From contig CAIVVT010000147.1 in NCBI GenBank assembly GCA_903909435.1, positions 62,001 to 126,000 of the forward strand: a DNA stretch of 64,000 nt, written 5' to 3'. The notes under the pieces are model-generated. The model did not search any database. It saw nothing but the letters and a program-made list of their open reading frames with translations, and had not been told where the DNA came from. Of the stretch, positions 26,884 through 35,765 are shown piece after piece. A program made the translations under genes and the position numbers. This stretch comes from an uncultured Acidobacteriia bacterium (lineage in GTDB: Bacteria; Acidobacteriota; Terriglobia; Bryobacterales; Bryobacteraceae). Positions within the stretch are counted from its first letter, which is position 1, and each line of letters opens with the position of its first letter.

Positions 26884-27963
26884 ATGTTGCTCAGAACTCT
26901 TGTCGGATTTGCGACGGCCGCCGCACTTGCGGCGGCCTCGCCGTCTTTGAACGGCGACGCCGCGCGCGGCGCCGCTCTTTTTCAATCGAAGAACTGCGTC
27001 ACCTGCCACAGCGTAGCCGGACAGGGCGCCAAACTGGCCCCCGATCTTGGCAAGCGCGGCGGATCCGGCTTCACCCCGGCGTCGCTGGCAGCCATGCTCT
27101 GGAATCACGCTCCGCGCATGTGGGGCGCCCTGGCCAAGTCCTCAGCCAAGGTGGACCTGTCTGCTCAGGACAGTGCGGATATGTTTGCGTACTTTTACGC
27201 CGCGCGCTACATGGATCCTCCCGGCGACGCGGCTCGCGGCAAGCAATTGTTTACTGCCAAACGCTGTTCGGACTGCCACTCGCTTGATGGCGCAGCGGGC
27301 AAACGGGGATTTCAGTGGGACGCGCTCGCGGATCCTATCGAGTTGAGCCGCCAAATGTGGAACCACGGTCCCGCCATGCGCGCGGAAATGCAGGCCAAGG
27401 GCGTGAAGACGCCCACACTGACGGCGGCTGAGATGAACGACATGCTGGTTTACCTTCGAGCACTGCCGCAGGCCAAAGCGAACAAACCCGTATTCCAGCC
27501 TGCCTCGGCGGAAACGGGCGAGATGCTCTTCCAGGTCAAGGGTTGTGCCGACTGCCACAAAGGGGCCCGCAGTCTCGCCAAACGCGTGGCCTTCCGCACG
27601 GTCAGCGACTTCTCCGCCTCAATGTGGAATCACTCTGGCATGATGAAGCAATCCGGCGAGCTTCGCCCGGAGGAAATGAAACGACTGGTCGGCTACGTCT
27701 GGTCGCTCCAGTTCGCAGCGGAATCCGGTGACGCGGCTCGCGGCGGCAAAGTTTTCGCTGCCAAAGCCTGTGCTGGGTGCCACACCAACGGCCCGGGTCC
27801 TAAGATTGCAGGTCAAATTCCCGACGCCTATTCCCTGATCGGCTCACTCACACGGCATGCTCCAGGCATGATCCAGAAAATGGAGTCGTCCAAACAGACA
27901 TGGCCAGCCATCAAAGATGGTGAAATGGAGGACCTACTGGCCTACCTTAAGGCGGGCAAGTAA
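26884..27963 (+). CDS. tetraheme cytochrome c made of four tandem class I modules
   Basis: The 359-residue product has an N-terminal signal segment and four CxxCH sites at about residues 38, 128, 221 and 296. Each begins a GDAARG-type cytochrome c module; the first three are followed by a WNH segment with a downstream Met, and the fourth has RHAPGM instead. The repeat pattern shows tandem duplication of a mono-heme cytochrome c. It starts 12 bp after the barrel gene and is followed by a terminator, so it belongs to the locus. A periplasmic carrier feeding the conduit is a reasonable inference; the partner proteins are not visible. Confidence 0.85.
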   Translation: MLLRTLVGFATAAALAAASPSLNGDAARGAALFQSKNCVTCHSVAGQGAKLAPDLGKRGGSGFTPASLAAMLWNHAPRMWGALAKSSAKVDLSAQDSADMFAYFYAARYMDPPGDAARGKQLFTAKRCSDCHSLDGAAGKRGFQWDALADPIELSRQMWNHGPAMRAEMQAKGVKTPTLTAAEMNDMLVYLRALPQAKANKPVFQPASAETGEMLFQVKGCADCHKGARSLAKRVAFRTVSDFSASMWNHSGMMKQSGELRPEEMKRLVGYVWSLQFAAESGDAARGGKVFAAKACAGCHTNGPGPKIAGQIPDAYSLIGSLTRHAPGMIQKMESSKQTWPAIKDGEMEDLLAYLKAGK

Positions 27964-28021
27964 GACCTTCTCCGCACCCGCTAGGAATGCGGGGAGTCGC
28001 AGTCGGTTGTGCCGAACGACG

Positions 28022-28066
28022 AAGAGCGGTCCATGCAATACGCTGGATCGCTCTTTGTCATTTTCT
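28022..28066 (+). terminator. intrinsic terminator ending the multiheme locus
   Basis: A 12-bp stem (AAGAGCGGTCCA with TGGATCGCTCTT, one G-U pair) and 10-base loop is followed by TTGTCATTTT. It lies about 60 bp after the tetraheme gene stop on the same strand. The T-run is interrupted, so termination may be partial. Confidence 0.65.
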
Positions 28067-28197
28067 CTGCCGCGAACTAAAGTCAACCGTCCAGAGGTGC
28101 GCGCCAGGCGAACCACCTTGGCGCCAACCTGCTAACGAGTTGATGACTTTGGGTGAATGGCAGGTGCCAGACTGATCTGAATTCTGAGCCGCATCTC

Positions 28198-28497
28198 TCA
28201 CCCGGTTCGGCGTTGCAGTGCCGTCTTCCAGGCGGCTTTCAGTCTATCCTTCGTCTCTTCGGGAAGCGCTGGAGGCGCCGATTGAGGCCGCAGTTCTCTT
28301 GAGGCTCGAATGCTCGTTTTCAGCGACTCGACAAATGCGACGCACGGTTCGCAGTCTTGGATGTGCTCTTCGATCTCCGCGCAATCCCCAGGGGAGAGCT
28401 CACCGTCCAGGTACTCCGAGAGCCTTTCGAACACTTCAAGGCAGTCTTCCGGAGGAAGCGCACCCTGTCGGCCCGGCCCATGTCCAGCTGAGCTCAT
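28198..28497 (-). CDS. anti-sigma factor, zinc-finger (ZAS) type
   Basis: The product has 99 residues. The N-terminal half carries the zf-HC2 pattern EEHIQDCEPC preceded by FERLSEYLDGELSPGDC, the zinc-binding anti-sigma domain that holds an ECF sigma factor. No transmembrane segment follows, so it is a soluble regulator. Its ATG overlaps the sigma gene stop (ATGA, 4 bp). Redox-sensing through the zinc site occurs in related proteins but cannot be shown here. Confidence 0.85.
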   Translation of the reverse strand: MSSAGHGPGRQGALPPEDCLEVFERLSEYLDGELSPGDCAEIEEHIQDCEPCVAFVESLKTSIRASRELRPQSAPPALPEETKDRLKAAWKTALQRRTG

Positions 28498-29111
28498 TCG
28501 GAGACCTTTCCGGCGGGGGTAAGGTAGCCCGCCAATCGCTTTCTTAGTGCCAGGCGGCCTCGGTGAAGCCGCTGTTTGGTGACGTCCTCGCTCAGTTCGA
28601 GCACTTCAGCTGCCTCTGCGGTGGAGAGTCCTTCTACGTCGCGCAGCAAAAGCACAGATCGGTAATTCGCCGGCAGTTCCTGCAGTGCCGTCTCCAACTC
28701 CTGGTTCAATTCCGCGCGCAACAACCGCTGCTCGGGCTGTTCCCGTTTGTCGGGTACCCGCTCGGACGCGGCAAGTCCTGGCGAGTCCGCTCCAGGCCGG
28801 AGTTCGTCCAACGACAGTTCCCGTTCCGGCGCGAAAACGCTACGCCGCCGCTTCATCAGGCAGTAATTCCTCGCGATCCGGAATACCCACGCCTTCACAT
28901 GCTCCGGCTCGCGCAGTTGATCGAAACTCTCAAAGACCTTTAGCAGCGTGTCCTGCGCTACCTCTTCGGCATCCTCGCGCTGCCCGCACATCATCCACGT
29001 GTACTGGAATATCTTCGATTGAAAACTCTCCACGAAGGGAGTGAAGGCAGAAGCGTCGCCTTCCAGCAGGCGTTTCGCCCATTCCACTTCAGAATTCAAC
29101 GATGCATCCAC
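28494..29111 (-). CDS. RNA polymerase ECF sigma factor
   Basis: The 205-residue protein has sigma region 2 (FVESFQSKIFQYTWMMCG, EDAEEVAQDTLLKVFESF, WVFRIARNYCLMKRRR) and region 4 (LQELPANYRSVLLLRDVEG, STAEAAEVLELSEDVTKQRL). It directs RNA polymerase to a small set of promoters and is paired with the downstream anti-sigma gene, overlapping by 4 bp. It converges on the multiheme locus; whether it regulates that locus is unknown. Confidence 0.9.
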   Translation of the reverse strand: MDASLNSEVEWAKRLLEGDASAFTPFVESFQSKIFQYTWMMCGQREDAEEVAQDTLLKVFESFDQLREPEHVKAWVFRIARNYCLMKRRRSVFAPERELSLDELRPGADSPGLAASERVPDKREQPEQRLLRAELNQELETALQELPANYRSVLLLRDVEGLSTAEAAEVLELSEDVTKQRLHRGRLALRKRLAGYLTPAGKVSE

Positions 29112-29173
29112 CCCACCATGGTATCGGCTTTGCGGCCCGGCATCTTAGACGCCGAGATATGCAGGGGACCCTA

Positions 29174-29584
29174 TCAAGCCCGGGTTGCCACTAACGACTC
29201 AACTTCAACGACGAATTCCGGTGGCATGGCTAAAGTATTCTTTACAAGACACTTGCCTACTGCTTTCCTTACGCCCTCCACATGCTCTGGATCCTCCACC
29301 CCAGGCGTCTCCACAACAACGATGAACTTCGCAAGCCGTGCAGGACCAGTTGCCTTTTCCGCAGTCACCCTAACGCGTAGACCGGAAGTTGGCAGCTTCA
29401 TCCGGTTCAAGTACTCGGCCGCATAGTATCCCGCGCAAGTGCCGACCGAGGCGAGCAGTAATTCCGGCGGGGTCATGCCCTCGTCGTAGCCCTGGTTCGA
29501 TACCGGCTGATCAGCGTAGATTCTGTGCCCCCGAGCCTCAGCTTCAAACTGGACGCCACCAAGATAGGTCACCGTGAGTTCCAT
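29174..29584 (-). CDS. OsmC/Ohr family protein
   Basis: The 136-residue protein carries the two family cysteines in LASVGTCAGYYA and VGKCLVKNTL. These form the peroxide-reducing pair in OsmC/Ohr enzymes, which detoxify organic hydroperoxides. The start at 29584 (MELTVTYLGG) has an AAGGAC site; the frame is open to 29632. It follows rimO by 110 bp on the same strand. Confidence 0.8.
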   Translation of the reverse strand: MELTVTYLGGVQFEAEARGHRIYADQPVSNQGYDEGMTPPELLLASVGTCAGYYAAEYLNRMKLPTSGLRVRVTAEKATGPARLAKFIVVVETPGVEDPEHVEGVRKAVGKCLVKNTLAMPPEFVVEVESLVATRA

Positions 29585-29694
29585 AGCTTGTCCTTCACTT
29601 ACCAGGATGCGGGGTATTGCCAGCGGTGACACCCGTTCTTTACGGCTTCAAAGATGGCTTGGCTCCAAGCTCGAGTCTGAATCGGCAGTTTGCT

Positions 29695-31119
29695 TCACCG
29701 GTGCGGAAGCCCGGCGGCAGCATGACCCGAGACCAAACCGCCAGGGAGGACGCGGAACGGGTTTGCGGGCTCTATGGGTCGCTCGATCACTTCATCAACC
29801 AGATCGCCTACGAGGTCGTAGTCATGTGCCTTGGTGATCCGCATTACGCGCATCTGACCCTGCGCGAGGGGTGAGGGGCCGGGGTCCGAGATGTAGCAGA
29901 CGCCGTCAATCCCGGGTGCCTGCCCAGTGCTGCGAGCCTCCCACAGCAACTCGCTCTCTGCAGAGGGGCCTTCGACCATTACCGGGATATCCTGGCCTAC
30001 CCAACGCCGATTCAGCTTGCGGGAAATCTTGCGTTGTACGGCCATCAGGTGGCGTTTGCGATTGTAACTCGTGCGCGCACTCACCTTGCCGCCAAGCGCG
30101 TAGCTGGCGGCGGTTTCTTCGTCCGAGAAGCTGAAGACGCCCAGCCGGTCGAGTTGCGCGGCTTCCGTGAACTGGCACAACTCGTGGAAGTCACGGTCCG
30201 TCTCGCCGGGGAAGCCGACGATCATTGACGTTCTGATCGTTACGCCTGGAATGGTCTTGCGGATTTTCTCTAGCAATTTGAGGAAGATATCGCCGGAGCT
30301 GCCGCGTTTCATACGCTTGAGGACGCTGGCCGAGGCGTGCTGCAGCGGCATATCAATGTACTTCACCAGAGATGGGTACTCGGCAATCACGTCGAGCAGT
30401 CGCTGCGTGATGCGGTTCGGATAGCAATACAAGAATCGCACCCAGACTGGTTGCGGGGTTTCAATTTGAGCCAGACGCTCCAGCAGGGATGCGAGCCCGT
30501 CCTTCAGGCACAGGTCGTCCCCGTATGCCGTCGTGTCCTGGCCGATCAGATTGATTTCGCGGACACCTTGCTCGAACAACCTGCGAGCTTCAATCAGCAC
30601 GCTCTCGAAACGGCGGCTGCGAAAACCGCCCCGGTATTGCGGGATCACGCAGAACGAACAAGGATGATCGCAGCCCTCGTTGATTTTCACGTAGGCAAAG
30701 TGGCGCGGCGTCGCCAGCACGCGCGGCGTGGCGTCGTGATAGAGATACGGTTCCGCCACGTCCGCTTTGGGGGTCAGGCCTTCGCAAAGCTCCACGATGG
30801 AATCGAGTTCGTTGGTGCCGAGCACAGCATCGACTTCAGGCAGATTCACCCTGATGTCGTCTCTAAAACGCTCCACCAGGCACCCGGCGACAACCAGGCG
30901 TTGTGCACGGCCAGTTTTCTTGTATTCGGCCATCTCGAGAATCGTATCGACGGACTCCTGCTTGGCTGGGTCAATGAAGCTGCAGGTGTTCACCACGAGT
31001 ACGTCGGCGTCCTCGGGCGACGCGGTAAGCTGGTGGCCGCGGGCGGTCAACTGCCCCATCATCACTTCGCTGTCCACCAGATTCTTGGGGCAGCCTAAAC
31101 TGACAAATCCAATTTTCAC
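29695..31119 (-). CDS. rimO: ribosomal protein S12 methylthiotransferase
   Basis: The 474-residue product has the UPF0004 domain (KIGFVSLGCPKNLVDSEV with Cys10, then VNTCSF and VVAGCLVERF), a radical SAM domain (NEGCDHPCSFCVIPQYRG) and a C-terminal TRAM-like region. RimO inserts a methylthio group on an Asp of S12 using two Fe-S clusters. The start is GTG at 31119, placing the usual N-terminus; the open frame continues to 31251. LGCPKN, rather than the MiaB motif, separates it from MiaB. Confidence 0.9.
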   Translation of the reverse strand: MKIGFVSLGCPKNLVDSEVMMGQLTARGHQLTASPEDADVLVVNTCSFIDPAKQESVDTILEMAEYKKTGRAQRLVVAGCLVERFRDDIRVNLPEVDAVLGTNELDSIVELCEGLTPKADVAEPYLYHDATPRVLATPRHFAYVKINEGCDHPCSFCVIPQYRGGFRSRRFESVLIEARRLFEQGVREINLIGQDTTAYGDDLCLKDGLASLLERLAQIETPQPVWVRFLYCYPNRITQRLLDVIAEYPSLVKYIDMPLQHASASVLKRMKRGSSGDIFLKLLEKIRKTIPGVTIRTSMIVGFPGETDRDFHELCQFTEAAQLDRLGVFSFSDEETAASYALGGKVSARTSYNRKRHLMAVQRKISRKLNRRWVGQDIPVMVEGPSAESELLWEARSTGQAPGIDGVCYISDPGPSPLAQGQMRVMRITKAHDYDLVGDLVDEVIERPIEPANPFRVLPGGLVSGHAAAGLPHR

Positions 31120-31379
31120 AAGGGTCCGTAGGTAGGAGAGATCTCTACACCCCATTGTAACGGGTGCTGAAAACACAAACTGCGAAACCCGCCGAACTGT
31201 CCGCTGCCGGGCCTCCCCTGGAAGGCTGCCGACTGCCGCGCTCGAATCCATCAGAAGCAGCCCGTGATTGCCACAAGTCGCGTGTTCCGTGAGTCTCGCG
31301 AAGCCGGAATCATGATGTTACGGACGATCAAGAATCCGGCCTCGAAGCGCGGGTGCGATTCCGGCTACTGAGCGGCGAC

Positions 31380-32555
31380 TTAGTCCGTTGCGCGCCTGAC
31401 CCGAGCTGAGCGCCGGCGTGGTCTGCTCGTCGCGCGTGGCTGAGAAAGTGGCAATGTGAACCAAAATGAACTCCCCAGACCCACCTCACTCTTGACGCCG
31501 ATCTTACCCCCATGCAACTCAACCACGCGTTTGCAGAAGGCTAAACCAACTCCCGTGCCGGGCTTCCTGTTGATCTCGTCAACAAGTCCAAACAACTCAA
31601 AAGCGTTCTTAAGTCTCGCCGGTTCAATTCCAGACCCGTTGTCCTGGACAGTTACCTTGGCATATTCTCCTTCGAACGCGATGTTGATCTTAATCACTCC
31701 ATTGCTTGATGTGAATTGATAGGCGTTCTCGATCAAGTTCCCAATTACGCGCGAGATAAGAACGGCGTCGCCAAGAATAGAAAAATCTTTATCGGACGAG
31801 TCAAGAATAATAGTATGAGTATCATCGCCGGAATGCAGGGCTTCTACCGCATTTCGCGCCAGCGACCACAGATTGACCGAACTTATCTCAAGACGCTTAT
31901 CGCCAGACTCCAGTTTGTGGACATCGGAGATTGTCCTCACCATCCTTACAACGTCATCAATGGCCGTTCTGGCCGCGGCGATGAACGCCAGGCTATTCGA
32001 GGAGAGTCTCTCCGCTTCATAGGACGCGAGCAGGTCTAGATATCCCCCGACCACGTTCAGAGGCGAACTCATTTCGTGGTTCAAGATGTGGAAGAGGTTC
32101 TGACGTTGCCGATCGAGTCGAGTCAGTTTTTCCAGCGTTTTTGTCGAATCCAGTCTCCGAGTGATGATTTCTAGCCAACTGGAGAGGCGGGCCAAAACTT
32201 CCTCCGGTGCACTTGGCGAGGAAATCCACTCTGCCGCACCTGCGGTAAAAGCCGCCGACTTGTCCGCGAGGCTTGGCGACCCTCCAACAATTAGTACTGG
32301 AATTCCCTGATTGGTAGCCTTAGAAAGAATCAAGTAGCATGACTGCAAACCCCTCTCAACCGACGCACCGACCGAGATGAAGATCAGGTCAGGACGGTGC
32401 GCGTCAATGGTCCGCAGTGCCATCGCAGGGGTCATTACGACCCTTACGGCACACCCCCTGGTTGTCAGGAAGGACAACAATTCCGGTCGCTTCGACTCCG
32501 CGTCGGCGAGAACGAGAGCGAAGAACGAGTCGGCGTCAGGCAGGAGGCTTTTCAT
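31380..32555 (-). CDS. histidine kinase with degenerate N-terminal receiver-like domain
   Basis: The 391-residue protein has a receiver-like domain (about 12-130), a HisKA domain with phospho-acceptor His160 in LNHEMSSPLNVV, and an ATPase domain with N box NLIENAYQF, G1 VQDNGSGIE and G2 GTGVGLAFCKRVVELHGG. In the receiver the position expected to hold the phospho-Asp is Ser61 (DLIFISVG), so it probably senses or binds rather than receives phosphate. No membrane segment is seen, so the kinase is cytoplasmic. An AGGA site precedes ATG 32555. It lies downstream of the response regulator on the same strand. Confidence 0.85.
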   Translation of the reverse strand: MKSLLPDADSFFALVLADAESKRPELLSFLTTRGCAVRVVMTPAMALRTIDAHRPDLIFISVGASVERGLQSCYLILSKATNQGIPVLIVGGSPSLADKSAAFTAGAAEWISSPSAPEEVLARLSSWLEIITRRLDSTKTLEKLTRLDRQRQNLFHILNHEMSSPLNVVGGYLDLLASYEAERLSSNSLAFIAAARTAIDDVVRMVRTISDVHKLESGDKRLEISSVNLWSLARNAVEALHSGDDTHTIILDSSDKDFSILGDAVLISRVIGNLIENAYQFTSSNGVIKINIAFEGEYAKVTVQDNGSGIEPARLKNAFELFGLVDEINRKPGTGVGLAFCKRVVELHGGKIGVKSEVGLGSSFWFTLPLSQPRATSRPRRRSARVRRATD

Positions 32556-32831
32556 AAGAAGATCCTATTCCTAACGCCTGCAATCGGCGTAGGTCCATTC
32601 CAACGAGAACCGGGAATGCATCGAAATGGGGAACTTGAGGACGACCTGGCGGACGAACGCTTTACTGCACTGGCGGCAAGCGAGCCTGGCTTGCGAGTCT
32701 GAGTCTCCTTCGATTCGCTCGAGAGGAGAGCAACGGAAGTCCTGCCTGCCGGTCGGCCAGCGGGCCAGCGAATGTGGCGTTGTACGTGCGATATCGCGAT
32801 CGTCATCGGCCCGCCGGGAAGATCGAGCAAT

Positions 32832-33497
32832 CTAGTCAACGAGATCTGGAGTGAGTAACCCGGACTCAAGCGCAAAACGTACCAATTCTGTCTTTTTGGT
32901 GAACCCCAGTTTTTCGTTGAGCCGGAAACGATAGGTCTCAATGCTCTTCACGCCTAGGCCTAGTTCCTGAGCAACTTCCTGATTGGTGTAGCCGGAAGCG
33001 ACCAGGGTGAGTACCCGCTTTTCCCGGGTGCTTAGAACATCCAGAGGCGGGTTCACGAAGGCCGCAGTTTCCTTCAAAACTGGCTTTAAAGCATCTTTGC
33101 CGGAAAGTTGGACACTGATGTAAGATCTGCCGGACGCAACTGTGCGAATCGCAGTGGTCAGTTCCGTTGGTTCAGCGTTCTTGACCAGAAATCCGGCAGC
33201 ACCCTCGCTGATGGCCAGTCGGAGGTAGGCTTGGCTGTTGTGCGTCGTCAGCATCAAAACCCGGGACTTGGGGGAAGCCTGCAAAAGCGGGGCGATCGCA
33301 TCGAGTCCGGAACATCGGGGCAAACCGATATCTAGTAGAACGACCTCGGGGGCAAGTTCGTGGGCCAAGTTGATGCCGTCGAACGCATTGGATGCCTCAG
33401 CGACCACCTGCATATCGATTTGATAATCGATCAGCATGCGCACGCCGGCCCGGACAACGGCGTGGTCATCGATTATCTCAACACTCGTCTTGTGCAT
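32832..33497 (-). CDS. NarL/FixJ-type response regulator
   Basis: The product has 221 residues. The receiver domain has acidic residues IIDDHAVVR, phospho-acceptor Asp56 in VVLLDIGLP and Lys in GFLVKNAEP. The C-terminal LuxR-type helix-turn-helix is LSTREKRVLTLVASGYTNQEV with KSIETYRFRLNEKLG. It binds DNA as a phosphorylated dimer. The kinase gene follows 276 bp downstream on the same strand, a likely partner. The target genes are unknown. Confidence 0.9.
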   Translation of the reverse strand: MHKTSVEIIDDHAVVRAGVRMLIDYQIDMQVVAEASNAFDGINLAHELAPEVVLLDIGLPRCSGLDAIAPLLQASPKSRVLMLTTHNSQAYLRLAISEGAAGFLVKNAEPTELTTAIRTVASGRSYISVQLSGKDALKPVLKETAAFVNPPLDVLSTREKRVLTLVASGYTNQEVAQELGLGVKSIETYRFRLNEKLGFTKKTELVRFALESGLLTPDLVD

Positions 33498-35359
33498 CGA
33501 TCACCAACTAACGACATTTCCTGTTCATTACTCTGCCACGGACGACCGTCGCCTAGGCGGAATCACGCAGACTGCAGGAGTATATCGCCTGCAAGCGCCT
33601 CGACTGCTTGGATCAACGGATCATCCCAGATTAAACTGTATCCGCGCCCGCACTTCCGCACAAGGCTCTAAAGCCGAATCTAATCGAATCGAGGACGTCA
33701 ACCTCCGGCCATCAAACGAGCCCAATCGGGGATCGTCCCGTTCGTCCGCGATGGAAGTCCCGACGGCCACGCGGTCTCGTGTCGCCAAGACGAGGAGTTT
33801 CCACCCATGACGGGGCTAAGGCAGGCTGCAAGGCCTCAAGGCTCCATGGACTGCAGACATGGACTTCAGAAAGGTGCCTTCGCATGGGGCACCTGCACGT
33901 TCGGGAATCGCGTGCGAGCTCGAAGCCGGAGCGTGCAGTAGGCTGAGACTACCACACGACGAACATGGAACTTCGTCAATCCCTTACAGCAATTCCATAA
34001 GAATAGGTTTTTCCCTTTCAATTGCTCGACAAGGTGCAGGGTACACTAGACGTAGATTACATAGTACGATTGTTTGCACAGTTAGCAAAGATGCCATCTA
34101 AGCGTACTAGTGAATCAACGCTGTCGGGCTGAGGGCGTCTCTGACTCGGGTTCGTGCGGGTGGCTTGATAAGGTCACTGGGTGCCTGATTGAATCATCCG
34201 CACGTCTAGGTGACAGCACGCACACTGTCACTTTGAGGGCTGCCAGACTTGTGTCTCCTCCACAGATTTCTTGCAGCCTCCTTAATCAGTTCGCGCTTCA
34301 ATCTAAAGCGAATATCGTTGGATTGCTGTGGAAACCGGCTTCTCCATTTCTGCGATCGAGTATTCGCAGCTACGGAGGACCTTCGGCCGCTCGTCGCATT
34401 CGTCTGCCCGGCCAGTCGCGATGCTGAACTGGAGAATCGCCCGCAGGCGCGGAGTTGAGGTGTTCGCTTTGGTCGAGTCGTACGTCATTGGATTGGTTTG
34501 ATGGGGCAATCCGCGCTCGTCCGTCTCCTGCCGCAATGCACTCGGCTTGCTCGCAGCGCGACAATCGATAGGCGTCGCCGGCGGGCCGACATTCTGGAGG
34601 CAGCGGTCTGGCGCCGTCCATTTCGGAGGCCGCACGCTAGGGTTGAGGGACCTGACCATTGGCCCCATAGCGATAAGCGGCGTCTGCGATGGCTGGCCGC
34701 TGGCCGATTGGACTGAGAAGGGGTGCCGGTAACCGGCAATTCTTTCCGTGCGGAATTGGTAAGAGTTACGCGATCGCACGCAGATTCCGGGTCCATCGCT
34801 GGTCCTATCATTCGCCCGAGTCCGGTCGCTCGCTCGGGTCGTCGGCCTCGGATGAGTGGAGCTTCGCGGGCAGAGCCGAATTTGGGGCGCCGGACTGCGC
34901 CACGGCCACCGCTAGCATTTGATGACCAGCGGTTCCTGCCGTCTGCGCCAGATCGGTTTGACCCGGCCACATTGAATGGTGCCAGGACGGCCACCAAACG
35001 CAGGCTCGCGGTGCTCGTGAGAAATCCGTCTGAGGCCGTCTCATTGGACGGTTGGGCACGAACGTGCACACATTGAAACTGGCGCGGCAGCGCGGGGGGC
35101 GCACGCTCTTCCAGCCGATGCTCGGATCGAATGCCGACCTCCGGCGTGAGGCGAAACTCGGAATTGAGAATTGACGCGCATTCCTAACCCTGATGGCCGC
35201 GGGATGAACTGAGTCATTTTTGGCGCCCTTGTATGACAGGTGTTGGGAGCGATGGTTCGGCCACCGCCCATCCTCTCGAGTCAACCCGAACGGGGCGCGC
35301 ATGGGGCGACTGATGAAAAGTAGCGATGGCGGCCGAGTCGGCCCCCGGAGGATTCACCG
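33498..35359 (+). other. 1.86-kb stretch without a supported gene
   Basis: Open frames exist on both strands from about 34.3 to 35.3 kb, but all overlap each other, lack ribosome binding sites and give Arg/Ser/Pro-rich translations typical of chance frames. At 34209-34232 there is a 7-bp inverted repeat GTGACAG/CTGTCAC. The 33950-34110 part is clearly AT-richer than its surroundings. I see no transposase, tRNA or repeat array. It may hold a decayed gene, a non-coding RNA or long regulatory DNA. Confidence 0.5.
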
Positions 35360-35656
35360 ATGCCTCAATTGAGCGTTCTGGCGCATACCGCGCGTATGTA
35401 CTTGTTGAGACTAGCGGACCGGATCTTCGGCTGCAGGCACCGCAAGACGACCATGCCGATGACCTTCCGGCCCGACCCAGCCCTGCGCGCGAAGCAGATC
35501 GGGAACGAGGGAGCTTACATCGTCTGTCTGGGGTGCGGACGGCACCTTAAGTACAATCTACGCATGGGGAATTCAGGCAACCGGGGGCCGGACCCAAAGG
35601 GTGAGCCGATGGGCGCAGCGACTAAGCCGGATTGGGTGCGCAGCATCCCACGCTGA
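35360..35656 (+). CDS. small conserved protein with CxxC zinc-like motif
   Basis: The 98-residue protein has FGCRHRKTTMPMTFR and YIVCLGCGRHLKYNLR, a Cys/His set resembling small acidobacterial proteins with a C-H...VCLxCG pattern. Zinc binding is plausible; no function is known. The ATG at 35360 has GGAGG eight bases upstream, which supports translation; an in-frame ATG at 35396 is an alternative. Confidence 0.55.
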   Translation: MPQLSVLAHTARMYLLRLADRIFGCRHRKTTMPMTFRPDPALRAKQIGNEGAYIVCLGCGRHLKYNLRMGNSGNRGPDPKGEPMGAATKPDWVRSIPR

Positions 35657-35765
35657 CCGGTGCAAGCCGGGGGCGGGATCCGCGTTGTAGGCCGGTCCGA
35701 TAGAGAGCGGCCCGCGCGGTTCGGTGGAGCCCTGCCCTTTGTCTAGACGATCCGGGAGTGTTCGT

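Noticed and set aside
34485-35302. Overlapping minus-strand frames in the gene-poor region.
   Set aside because: They lack ribosome binding sites and recognisable motifs, and give Arg/Ser/Pro-rich sequence in GC-rich DNA.
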